Positions 54,984 through 61,682 of a stretch of 64,000 nucleotides of DNA are shown here, in pieces. Location: contig NZ_JPUG01000070.1 of assembly GCF_000739015.1 (NCBI RefSeq), positions 62,001-126,000 on the forward strand. Direction: 5' to 3'. Both the position numbers and the translations under genes were made by a program. The notes beneath the pieces are model-generated. The model was not told the origin of the DNA. It saw nothing but the letters and a program-made list of their open reading frames with translations, and searched no databases. This DNA comes from Microvirga sp. BSC39. GTDB taxonomy: Bacteria > Pseudomonadota > Alphaproteobacteria > Rhizobiales > Beijerinckiaceae. The first letter of the stretch is position 1. Each line of letters opens with the position of its first letter.

Positions 54984-56069
54984 ATGGCTGCGTCGTCGAA
55001 GCTGGATCGGGACCAGCCGCTCACCCTCGTGCTCGGCGGCGGCAACGCGCTGGGCTCCTATCTCGCGGGCGCCTACGAACAGCTGCAGCAACGGGAGATC
55101 GAGCCGCAATGGATCGTCGGCGGGTCCATCGGGGCGGTCACGGGAGCCATCATCGCCGGCAACGCGCCGGAGGATCGCCTGCCGCGCCTCAAGGCGTTCT
55201 GGGACGAGGCGATGATCAGCACGCCGGGCCTGCTCGGGCGCGGCACGAAGATCCGCCACACCTATAACGAGTTGCACACGATCACGGCGCTCCTGTTCGG
55301 TCGGCCCGGTCTGTTCGGGCACCGTTTTCCCGGCATGCTGTCCATGCTGCCCTGGATACCGCACGACGTGGCGCTCTACGATCACAGCCCTCTTCAGCAG
55401 ACGCTGGAGCGGCTCGTGGATTTCGACCGGCTGAACCGGGCAGACATTCGCCTCACCGTCGGCTGCGTCGATCTCGAGAGCGGCGAGGATGTTCTCTTCG
55501 ATAACACTCGGCATGAGCTCACGCCCGAGCACTTCCTGGCGAGCTCCGCCATCACGCCGATCTTCCCGCCGGTGGAGATCGACGGACGTCTGCTCTGCGA
55601 TCCGGGCTACACCAACAACCTGCCCATCGAGGTGCCATTTGCGGAGCCCCTTAAGGAGGATTTCACCTGCATCGCCGTCGAGCTGTTCAGCCTGCACGCC
55701 GCGCGTCCGGCTTCGCTCAGCTCGGCTGCGGAACGCGCCAACGACATGATCTTCGCCAGCCCCACGCGACGGACCCTGAAGGGACTCAAGCGGGAATACG
55801 CCCTGCGTGAACAGCTGGAGCCCGATGGCCCCCAGGCCACGCTGCTGCATATGGCCTATTTCGCGGGCAGCGACGAGCGCGCAGGAAAGACCTTCGACTA
55901 CTCGCCGTCCTCGATCCGAGACCGTTGGGCCGCCGGACGGCGCGACATGGAAAAGAGCCTCGCGCTCCTGGATCGCGCCCCCGCCGACAAGCACCGCCTG
56001 CGCTATCTGGCTCTGAGCCCCGAGCAGGAGGCGGCTTCCGCGGAAGCCGGCGCCGCGGCCCGCGCCTGA
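54984..56069 (+). CDS. Patatin-like phospholipase
   Basis: A 361-residue patatin-family lipid acyl hydrolase. The glycine-rich oxyanion loop LVLGGGNALGSYLAGAYEQL, the nucleophile motif VGGSIGAVTGA (GxSxG) and the catalytic Asp in CDPGYTNNLPIEVPF are all present; a DUF3734-like C-terminal region follows. No signal peptide is seen, so it should act at the cytoplasmic side. ATG 54984 has AAGG upstream; ATG 54927 is possible. A perfect EcfG promoter is at 54888-54912. Confidence 0.9.
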   Translation: MAASSKLDRDQPLTLVLGGGNALGSYLAGAYEQLQQREIEPQWIVGGSIGAVTGAIIAGNAPEDRLPRLKAFWDEAMISTPGLLGRGTKIRHTYNELHTITALLFGRPGLFGHRFPGMLSMLPWIPHDVALYDHSPLQQTLERLVDFDRLNRADIRLTVGCVDLESGEDVLFDNTRHELTPEHFLASSAITPIFPPVEIDGRLLCDPGYTNNLPIEVPFAEPLKEDFTCIAVELFSLHAARPASLSSAAERANDMIFASPTRRTLKGLKREYALREQLEPDGPQATLLHMAYFAGSDERAGKTFDYSPSSIRDRWAAGRRDMEKSLALLDRAPADKHRLRYLALSPEQEAASAEAGAAARA

Positions 56070-56073
56070 ATGG

Positions 56074-56253
56074 TCAGGGTCCGCCGGCGAGCGATCCCAC
56101 CACCGCCATGGTGAGCTCGTCGAGATTGACCCGGCCTTCGATGGTGATCGTCTCGGCCTCGCCCGTCCTGACGCGCAGGCCCTGCTCGCCGGCCTCGGAC
56201 TGGCGCTTCAGCTCGGCGATGATGGCCTCGCGCACCTGATTCTCGATGTTCAT
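56074..56253 (-). CDS. Hypothetical 59-residue acidic protein
   Basis: A 59-residue protein MNIENQVREAIIAELKRQSE... with an amphipathic N-terminal helix and an ITIEGRVNLDELTMAVVGSL C-terminal strand-helix. No family recognised. ATG 56253 is preceded by GGAGA; an in-frame extension to 56316 runs through a promoter. GGAAC-N17-CGTT lies 36-61 bases upstream, strong evidence that this short gene is real and stress-induced. It ends 4 bases from the convergent patatin stop. Confidence 0.7.
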   Translation of the reverse strand: MNIENQVREAIIAELKRQSEAGEQGLRVRTGEAETITIEGRVNLDELTMAVVGSLAGGP

Positions 56254-56288
56254 CGCTGTCTCCGTTCGAAGAAAACATCCGGCTGTCG

Positions 56289-56314
56289 AACGTCGGCGCG
56301 AGCAGCCCTGTTCC
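56289..56314 (-). promoter_or_regulatory. EcfG promoter of the 59-residue protein
   Basis: Minus strand: GGAAC (56314-56310), 17 bases, CGTT (56292-56289), a full match to the consensus. The predicted leader is about 30 bases. Confidence 0.68.
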
Positions 56315-56328
56315 ACATCCGCCGGTGC

Positions 56329-56601
56329 TCAGGCTGTTGGCTTGCCCGCCTTGAGAATCCCGAACGCCTCGGCCTCCATGGTGCCACGCTCGTTGTTGCA
56401 GGCGGAGCAGGCCAGCACGAGGTTGTCGGGGGTGAGCGGGCCGCCGAAGGATCGCGGATGCACATGGTCGAGGGTCGCAAGATCCAGGGCGCGTTTCACC
56501 CCGGGACCGGGACGGCGCGCCGGGATTCCGCAATAGACGCAGCGCCCTCCGTCACGGGCATAGACATCCTCGAAGAGCTTGATGCGTTGCGCGGCTTTCA
56601 T
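56329..56601 (-). CDS. HNH endonuclease domain protein
   Basis: A 90-residue HNH protein: GGRCVYCGIP and LACSACNNERG give the two zinc-binding Cys pairs, LDHVHPRSFGG the catalytic His and metal site, and LTPDNLVLAC the Asn. It is a minimal stand-alone nuclease resembling the McrA/HNH_5 type. Its start at 56601 lacks an obvious ribosome site. It lies upstream of the 59-residue gene on the same strand, 75 bases apart, so that gene's promoter overlaps its 3' side. Confidence 0.88.
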   Translation of the reverse strand: MKAAQRIKLFEDVYARDGGRCVYCGIPARRPGPGVKRALDLATLDHVHPRSFGGPLTPDNLVLACSACNNERGTMEAEAFGILKAGKPTA

Positions 56602-56639
56602 GGGGCTAGAGGCTCTTCGCTGCGGTGGGATCGTCGTGT

Positions 56640-56664
56640 GGAACCACGGGCAAGCCGGGTGGTT
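56640..56664 (+). promoter_or_regulatory. EcfG-like promoter of the BON-domain gene
   Basis: GGAAC (56640-56644), 16 bases, GGTT (56661-56664). A GCTCCTG/CAGGAGC inverted repeat (56665-56684) follows and contains the ribosome-binding site AGGAG. Confidence 0.58.
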
Positions 56665-56691
56665 GCTCCTGCAATCACAGGAGCATGAGCC

Positions 56692-57237
56692 ATGGTAGAC
56701 ACCCGCCGCAGGAACCGGAACCCCTTCGACGACAACGGCTACGGTGACGTGCCCCAGGGCGCCGTGGGCTTCCGCGGCGAGGGCCGGGAATATCCCGGCG
56801 GCTACGGCAGCGATGCCGACCCGTTTTCCGGCGGCGTGATCGACGACGGACGGGGCGGTCCGCCGGACGACGAAGGCTTCGACCCGGGCTACAGCCGGCC
56901 CCGCTCCGGCTACGGCGCCTTAGGCACCCGCGACCCGAACGATGCCGATGTCCGCTCCGGTCGGGATGAGAACCGGCCCGGCACAGGCCAGCATCGCGGC
57001 CGCGGCCCCAAGGGCTACCGGCGGTCCGACGAGCGCATCCATGAGGATGTGTGCGAGCGTCTGACCGAGGATCCCTTCATCGATGCATCGAACGTCGAAG
57101 TCGTCGTGAAGGACGGCGAGATCACCCTCAACGGCACCGTCACGAGCCGTGGCCTCAAGCGCCGCGCCGAGGATCTGGCGGAGCTCGCCTCCGGCGTCTC
57201 GCACGTCCAGAACAATCTTCGCGTGCAGGGCGTCTGA
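56692..57237 (+). CDS. BON-domain protein with disordered N-terminus
   Basis: A 181-residue protein. The first 110 residues are low-complexity, rich in Gly, Asp, Arg, Pro and Tyr (NPFDDNGYGD, RGPKGYRRSD). Residues 113-181 form a BON domain (DERIHEDVCERL, VEVVVKDGEITLNGTVTSR, GVSHVQNNLRV), which in OsmY-type proteins contacts phospholipid membranes. There is no signal peptide, unlike OsmY, so it may be cytosolic. An EcfG-like promoter precedes it and a terminator follows. Confidence 0.88.
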   Translation: MVDTRRRNRNPFDDNGYGDVPQGAVGFRGEGREYPGGYGSDADPFSGGVIDDGRGGPPDDEGFDPGYSRPRSGYGALGTRDPNDADVRSGRDENRPGTGQHRGRGPKGYRRSDERIHEDVCERLTEDPFIDASNVEVVVKDGEITLNGTVTSRGLKRRAEDLAELASGVSHVQNNLRVQGV

Positions 57238-57243
57238 ACCTGG

Positions 57244-57275
57244 GGCAGCCCTGTTTCGAACAGGGCTGCCTTTCG
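57244..57275 (+). terminator. Intrinsic terminator after the BON-domain gene
   Basis: GGCAGCCCTG and CAGGGCTGCC pair around TTTCGAA, followed by TTTCG. It lies between convergent genes and may serve both. Confidence 0.8.
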
Positions 57276-57279
57276 TGTG

Positions 57280-57945
57280 TCAAGACGCAAGAGGCGAGCT
57301 GTCGTAGTGGTGCAGCAGATCCTCGACGTCGCGATAGACCGCGATGCAGCCGGCATCCTTCAGGGCCTGCTCGGTGAAGCCGCCGGACAGGACCCCGATG
57401 GATTTCATCTGCGCCTTGCGGGCTGCTTCCGCATCATAGGGCGTATCGCCGATCACCACCGCCTCGTCCGGCGTCAGCGGCGCAAGCTTCGCGAGGGCGG
57501 CCTCGAAGATATCGGGGAAGGGCTTCGAGCGCTCCGCGTCGTCCGACGACGTGGCCGAGTCGATGAGGTCCGCGATGCCTGCGATCTCCTTGTACTGCTC
57601 GACCTCGTCCGCGTTGCCGGAGGACGCCAGCACCGCCTTCTGTCCTGCCGCGCGAATGCGCTCGAAGAGATCGCGCACAGCGGGAAAGGCGCGCGCCCGG
57701 TGCAGGTACTCGCGCTTGAAGAGATCGGAGCGGAAGTCCTTGATCGCGTCGCCCTGCTTCTCGATCACCTCGGGCGGCAAAAGCCCGTGCAGGATCTGGT
57801 CGCCGCCCTTGCCGATCTGCGAGCGCATGTCCCGGAAGGCGATCTCGAATCCGAAATGCTGGAGGGCCTTCACCCAGGCGTCGGCATGGAGATCCACGGT
57901 ATCGATGAGGGTGCCATCGACATCGAATACAACTGCTTTGATCAT
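57280..57945 (-). CDS. HAD-superfamily hydrolase (phosphoglycolate-phosphatase-like)
   Basis: A 221-residue HAD phosphatase with motif I VVFDVDGTLIDT at the N-terminus, motif II VLASSGN, motif III Lys in RSKPFPDIFE and motif IV VIGDTPYDAEAA, plus a helical cap typical of the Gph/beta-phosphoglucomutase group. Substrate unknown. It begins 27 bases after the SemiSWEET gene and probably shares its EcfG promoter, which hints at a sugar-phosphate substrate; this is inference. Confidence 0.88.
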   Translation of the reverse strand: MIKAVVFDVDGTLIDTVDLHADAWVKALQHFGFEIAFRDMRSQIGKGGDQILHGLLPPEVIEKQGDAIKDFRSDLFKREYLHRARAFPAVRDLFERIRAAGQKAVLASSGNADEVEQYKEIAGIADLIDSATSSDDAERSKPFPDIFEAALAKLAPLTPDEAVVIGDTPYDAEAARKAQMKSIGVLSGGFTEQALKDAGCIAVYRDVEDLLHHYDSSPLAS

Positions 57946-57972
57946 GTGCTGAGGATCTCCGTACCTCGGGCG

Positions 57973-58227
57973 CTATCCGTGCCTGAGCTTGAAAAAGAGG
58001 ATTATGCCCGCGAGCAGGAGCGTGACGCCGTTCGCCGCGATGATGGGAATTTCACCTTTCAGGAATCCATAGGTCAACCACAGGGCAAGACCGGTGACCA
58101 GCACCAGGAACATCTTGAGCGAAATGTCTTTCGTCGAGCGCGTGCGCCAGACCCTGACCACCTGCGGGATATAGGCCGAGGTGGTGCAGATCGCGGCCGC
58201 GTAGCCGGTGTAGTCCATGAGGGACAT
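57973..58227 (-). CDS. SemiSWEET-type sugar transporter
   Basis: An 84-residue membrane protein with three hydrophobic helices forming one MtN3/PQ-loop unit. The PQ motif is in AYIPQVVRVWRT, and the Asn that lines the pocket is in IIAANGVTLLL. SemiSWEETs dimerise to move sugars along gradients. ATG 58227 gives the standard length; an in-frame ATG at 58290 would begin upstream of the promoter. The EcfG promoter at 58282-58258 suggests stress-linked sugar movement. Confidence 0.88.
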   Translation of the reverse strand: MSLMDYTGYAAAICTTSAYIPQVVRVWRTRSTKDISLKMFLVLVTGLALWLTYGFLKGEIPIIAANGVTLLLAGIILFFKLRHG

Positions 58228-58257
58228 CGAGAGGCACCCTTGCGTTGAGAGGCCTCT

Positions 58258-58282
58258 AACGTCATGCCTCCCGCGATGTTCC
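58258..58282 (-). promoter_or_regulatory. EcfG promoter of the SemiSWEET-HAD operon
   Basis: Minus strand: GGAAC (58282-58278), 16 bases, CGTT (58261-58258), a full consensus match, about 31 bases before the start codon. Confidence 0.68.
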
Positions 58283-58313
58283 TGCGCCATTCCGTCCTGG
58301 CTCGCGTGGTGGA

Positions 58314-58339
58314 GGAACAGCCGGGCCCGTTCCGGCGTT
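58314..58339 (+). promoter_or_regulatory. EcfG promoter of the esterase-Clp1 operon
   Basis: GGAAC (58314-58318), 17 bases, CGTT (58336-58339), a full consensus match, divergent from and 31 bases away from the SemiSWEET promoter. Confidence 0.66.
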
Positions 58340-58352
58340 GGCGCGCAACCTG

Positions 58353-58391
58353 AAGCGAGGTGCGATCTTCCTAAAGCGAGGTGCGATCTTC
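58353..58391 (+). repeat. Tandem repeat in the esterase leader
   Basis: AAGCGAGGTGCGATCTTC occurs at 58353-58370 and again at 58374-58391 (period 21). Each copy carries a GCGAGG ribosome-site-like core, and the second ends at the esterase ATG. The repeat stays in frame and would encode LKRGAIF twice if an upstream start were used. Confidence 0.85.
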
Positions 58392-59078
58392 ATGGCCGGC
58401 AGCGCAGATCACGGATCGGGACAACTCGGGTCGCGCCCTGAGCAGATTGCAGCGCCTCCCTCCGTAGCGCCCGGTCGCCATCCCCTGGGCCTGAGCGGCC
58501 AGCGCGATGGCGCCTTCCTGGTGCCAGGCGGACTCGATCCGGCAAAGCCAGCCCCGCTGATCGTGGCGCTTCATGGCGCCGGCGGCATCGCCACGCATAT
58601 CCTCGACCTCGTGGCCACGCAGGCGGAGCGGCATGGCATCATCGTGCTCGCGCCGGAGTCGCGCGGCCCCACCTGGGACGTGCTCAGGGGCGGCTACGGC
58701 CCCGACGTTGCTTTCATCGATCAAGCGTTGACGAAGGTGTTCGGGCTCCATCCCGTCGACCCTGCGCGCATCGCGGTGTCCGGGTTCTCGGATGGCGCCT
58801 CCTATGCCCTGTCGCTCGGCGTCATCAACGGCGATCTGTTCGATCATATCCTCGCCTTCTCGCCGGGCTTCTTGGTGCCGACAACGACGGCCGATACGCC
58901 GCGGATCTTCATCTCTCACGGCGTCCACGACGAGGTGCTGCCCATCGACCCCTGCAGCCGCAGGATCGTCCCAGCACTTCGCCGGGCCGGCTACGACGTG
59001 GACTACCACGAGTTCGACGGCGGCCATGTGGTTCCGCCCGATATGGTCGAGCGTGGGGTGGCGCGCTTTCTTGGCTGA
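58392..59078 (+). CDS. Alpha/beta-hydrolase, carboxylesterase / PHB-depolymerase-like
   Basis: A 228-residue alpha/beta hydrolase with the oxyanion segment IVALHGAGG, nucleophile elbow AVSGFSDGASYAL (GxSxG), Asp in SHGVHDEVLPI and His in DGGHVVPPDM. No signal peptide. The substrate may be an ester or short polyhydroxyalkanoate. ATG 58392 follows the second tandem-repeat unit; starting at 58338 would translate the repeat. It overlaps the Clp1-like gene and is driven by an EcfG promoter. Confidence 0.87.
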   Translation: MAGSADHGSGQLGSRPEQIAAPPSVAPGRHPLGLSGQRDGAFLVPGGLDPAKPAPLIVALHGAGGIATHILDLVATQAERHGIIVLAPESRGPTWDVLRGGYGPDVAFIDQALTKVFGLHPVDPARIAVSGFSDGASYALSLGVINGDLFDHILAFSPGFLVPTTTADTPRIFISHGVHDEVLPIDPCSRRIVPALRRAGYDVDYHEFDGGHVVPPDMVERGVARFLG

Positions 59079-59910
59079 CACTCACCTGCACATTCCGCTC
59101 GAATGGTCTGCTGCGGCAGAGCATGTGCGCCGCCACGAGATCCACCGGATCGTCGTGCTCGGCGCCCGGGACACGGGCAAGAGCACGCTCTGCCGCTTCC
59201 TCAGGATGATCTCGGTGCAGTCCGGCCGAAGCACGGCGTTGCTCGATACGGATGTCGGCCAGAAAGCCATCGGCCCGCCAGCCTGCGTCACCATGCGGGA
59301 CGCACAGGGCCTGTCCCTGGCCTTCGTCGGCACGACCAATCCCGTTCTCGGCTGGCAGAACCTCATCCGGGGCACGCGCCGCCTGATGGAACGGACCGAT
59401 GCGGATCTCCTGGTCGTCAACACCAGCGGGTTGCTGGCGGGACCGGGTCTGCGCCTCAAGGCGGCGAAGATCGATGAAGTGCAGCCCGACGTGCTGATTG
59501 CCCTCGGGGAGGATCCGGCTCTCGCGGCCATCGCCGACGGGAGGGCGCCCCTGCCGGTGCTCCGCCTGCCGGCCTCACCCATGGCCCGGCGCAAGACCGA
59601 TGGGGAGCGCCGCGCCGTGCGGCGGGAGGCATTCCGAAATCATTTTGCGGGGGCCGCCATCCATCGTCTTACACCCGGATTGGTCGAGGGGATGGGCGCG
59701 AATGCGCCCCTTCCGGTCGATCTCCTGGTGGGATTGGCCGACCCGGACGGCAACGACATCGGCATGGGCCTGATGAAAGATGCCCCGGACCATATGATCG
59801 CGGTGCTGTCGCCGGTTGCCGCAGGAAGCATTGCCCGGATCGTTCCGGGCCTGCTGCGCCTGGACGACAATTTCACCGAGAGATCCGCTCCTCACGGCAC
59901 CTCTGGCTGA
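59053..59910 (+). CDS. Clp1/Grc3-like polynucleotide kinase family protein
   Basis: A P-loop protein of about 285 residues. Walker A VLGARDTGKSTLCRF near residue 36 is followed by LLDTDVGQKAIGPPACVTM, the D-x-D-x-GQ pattern of the Clp1_P family, which in eukaryotes and archaea phosphorylates RNA 5'-OH ends. Bacterial members are uncharacterised. Possible starts are GTG 59053 or TTG 59071, both inside the esterase gene, so translation is probably coupled. Substrate unknown; RNA repair under stress is a guess. Confidence 0.75.
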   Translation: MGWRAFLADTHLHIPLEWSAAAEHVRRHEIHRIVVLGARDTGKSTLCRFLRMISVQSGRSTALLDTDVGQKAIGPPACVTMRDAQGLSLAFVGTTNPVLGWQNLIRGTRRLMERTDADLLVVNTSGLLAGPGLRLKAAKIDEVQPDVLIALGEDPALAAIADGRAPLPVLRLPASPMARRKTDGERRAVRREAFRNHFAGAAIHRLTPGLVEGMGANAPLPVDLLVGLADPDGNDIGMGLMKDAPDHMIAVLSPVAAGSIARIVPGLLRLDDNFTERSAPHGTSG

Positions 59911-60098
59911 GGCGTTGGATGAAGCACCGGCTTGTCCGGCTCCGGCGGCTGCTCCGGCAGGGACGACGGAACGCTGGGCGGCATGGATGGCGCCGGCGTG
60001 TCGGGCGGCATCGGTATGGCCGGAACGGGCTCCGTCGGAGGCGGCTTGGGATAGAACTCGTCCGGCTGCGGACGGCTGCTGGCGCGGTGCAGTGACAA
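59892..60098 (-). CDS. Small proline-rich protein (68 residues, TTG start)
   Basis: About one third of the 68 residues are Pro, in runs such as YPKPPPTEPVPAIPMPPDTP. There are no Cys and no family match. The TTG start at 60098 has GGGAG seven bases upstream, and AGAAC-N17-GGTT lies at 60151-60126. It overlaps the convergent Clp1-like gene by 19 bases at the 3' ends. A chance frame in GC-rich DNA is possible, but the ribosome site and promoter favour a gene. Confidence 0.5.
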   Translation of the reverse strand: MSLHRASSRPQPDEFYPKPPPTEPVPAIPMPPDTPAPSMPPSVPSSLPEQPPEPDKPVLHPTPQPEVP

Positions 60099-60125
60099 GA
60101 CACTCTCCCTGGATCTGCCCCTGAC

Positions 60126-60151
60126 AACCGTTCGGCTCGGACAAAAGTTCT
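60126..60151 (-). promoter_or_regulatory. EcfG-like promoter of the proline-rich gene
   Basis: Minus strand: AGAAC (60151-60147), 17 bases, GGTT (60129-60126); one mismatch in each half, the same variant as at 32160-32184. Confidence 0.45.
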
Positions 60152-60276
60152 CCTGCAGCCCTGCTCCAGGCCTGCAGGGCCGGTCAGACTTGCGAAACCA
60201 TAGGACGAGGCCTTGGCTTGACCTTACGTCCGTTTGGGGCCACGACGATAGGGTGGAACCACGAGCCGGAAGAATC

Positions 60277-61095
60277 ATGCGCACAGCCCGATCCCTCGCC
60301 CTTGTCGCCTTCCTCGCCACCGGGTCGACCCTGGCTCAGGCAGCCGACCCGGTGTTCTCGCCTGAACCCATCCAGAGCTCCTCGGGCTGGATCGTCACCG
60401 TGAAGGGCAACCTGCGGGTGGGGCCGTCCTATCCCGGCTCGGACGATTTCAGCGTCGTCGGTTATCCGTCCCTCAGCTTCCGCCGCGCCGGAACGGTCGA
60501 GCGCTTCAGCGCTCCCGACGACGGCCTGAGCTTCTCGTTCCTGGACGAATCCGTGTTCCGCGTCGGCGTGGTCGGCCGCTTCGTCGGCGGACGCTATTAC
60601 CAGGACAACCGGGAGCTCGTCGGCCTGGAGAAGATCGATTGGGCGGTGGAGCCCGGCGTGTTCGTGGAATACTGGCCCCTGGAGTTCCTGCGCGCCCGCG
60701 CCGAAATCCGGCGCGGCTTTGGCGGGCATGAGGGCTTCGTGGCCGATTTCGGTCTCGATGCGGTGCAGCGCTTCGGCGCCGTCACCTTGTCGCTGGGCCC
60801 GAGACTGTCCCTCGACGACGGCGAATTCACCCGCACCTATTTCGGCGTGACGCCCGAGGAGGCGGCGCTCAACGGGCAGGTGACCGCCTACCGCCCCTCC
60901 GGCGGCATCACCTCGGTGGGCGCGACCGGTGCCGTCAGCTACGACTGGTCGCAGCAATGGTCGACCACCGCTTTCGTCACCTACAAGCATCTCGTGAGCG
61001 ACGCCGCCGACAGCCCCATCGTCGAGCGCTTCGGCTCCGAGCATCAGGTCGGCCTGGGGCTCACCGTATCCTATTCCTTCGGCTACACGCCGTAA
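60277..61095 (+). CDS. MipA/OmpV-family outer-membrane protein
   Basis: A 272-residue protein with a signal peptide (MRTARSLALVAFLATGSTLA, cleavage near AQAAD) and a beta-barrel rich in alternating hydrophobic and aromatic residues, ending SYSFGYTP-type with a membrane-facing last strand. GNLRVGPSYPGSDDFSVVG is the MipA family start. MipA scaffolds MltA and PBP1B in E. coli; OmpV-like porins have other roles. GGAAG precedes ATG 60277. Confidence 0.9.
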   Translation: MRTARSLALVAFLATGSTLAQAADPVFSPEPIQSSSGWIVTVKGNLRVGPSYPGSDDFSVVGYPSLSFRRAGTVERFSAPDDGLSFSFLDESVFRVGVVGRFVGGRYYQDNRELVGLEKIDWAVEPGVFVEYWPLEFLRARAEIRRGFGGHEGFVADFGLDAVQRFGAVTLSLGPRLSLDDGEFTRTYFGVTPEEAALNGQVTAYRPSGGITSVGATGAVSYDWSQQWSTTAFVTYKHLVSDAADSPIVERFGSEHQVGLGLTVSYSFGYTP

Positions 61096-61117
61096 CAGCC
61101 GGGAATGACCCTGAAAC

Positions 61118-61147
61118 GAAAAAGCCGCCCCATGGGGCGGCTTTTTT
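61118..61147. terminator. Bidirectional terminator between mipA-like and queD-like genes
   Basis: AAGCCGCCCC is followed directly by GGGGCGGCTT across AT, with runs of A upstream and T downstream, so it works on both strands. Confidence 0.92.
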
Positions 61148-61167
61148 CTTGTTCTCGTTTTGCAGTC

Positions 61168-61557
61168 TCAGGCCGCGAGGCTTCCCTGAGCCGCGGCTGC
61201 CTCGCCACGATAGATGCAGCCTTCCGAGGAGCCGGCCATGCCGCGCTTGAGCTCCACTTCCTCAAGCCCCGGGAAACGCTCCTTCACCAGCCTCCAGATA
61301 TACGTGGTGACGTTCTCGAGCGAAGCGATCCCGATCTCGGGGTTCAGATCCAGATTGCCGTGATCGAGACCGGATCCATGCTCGCCCTTGATCTCTTTGA
61401 TGTAGTTCTCGACGTCATAGAGATTGACCGGCCAGCCATAGACGTCGTCGACGGGTCCGCCGAAGGTGAGCTTCACAATGAAGGTGTGGCCGTGCAGCCC
61501 TGAATAGGGAGCCACCGAATGAGCTGCCTCGAACGTGAACTCGCAATACGTCTTCAT
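61168..61557 (-). CDS. 6-pyruvoyl-tetrahydropterin / 6-carboxytetrahydropterin synthase family protein
   Basis: A 129-residue T-fold protein. The zinc His residues are present in FEAAHSVA and GLHGHTF, and the catalytic His in LDHGNLD. The Cys that QueD carries just before LHGH (as in CGRLHGH) is missing: the segment reads APYSGLHGH and is shorter. The C-terminal pterin-binding Glu may be that of SSEGCIYRG. It may make a different pterin or be a QueD variant; no queC or queE is nearby. Confidence 0.82.
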   Translation of the reverse strand: MKTYCEFTFEAAHSVAPYSGLHGHTFIVKLTFGGPVDDVYGWPVNLYDVENYIKEIKGEHGSGLDHGNLDLNPEIGIASLENVTTYIWRLVKERFPGLEEVELKRGMAGSSEGCIYRGEAAAAQGSLAA

Positions 61558-61682
61558 TCATCTTGCTCCAGCGATGGTGGATGAGGGCGCTCCCACGGAG
61601 CAGCGTCTGCATGCAGACCGTGATGAAATCTTACCTATCATGATTCACGAAGCCCACCAATATCACCCGGCGGCCTTCAGGT

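Noticed and set aside
60253..60276. GGAAC before the MipA-like gene as an EcfG promoter
   Set aside because: No CGTT or GGTT at 16 or 17 bases, and it is too close to the start codon.
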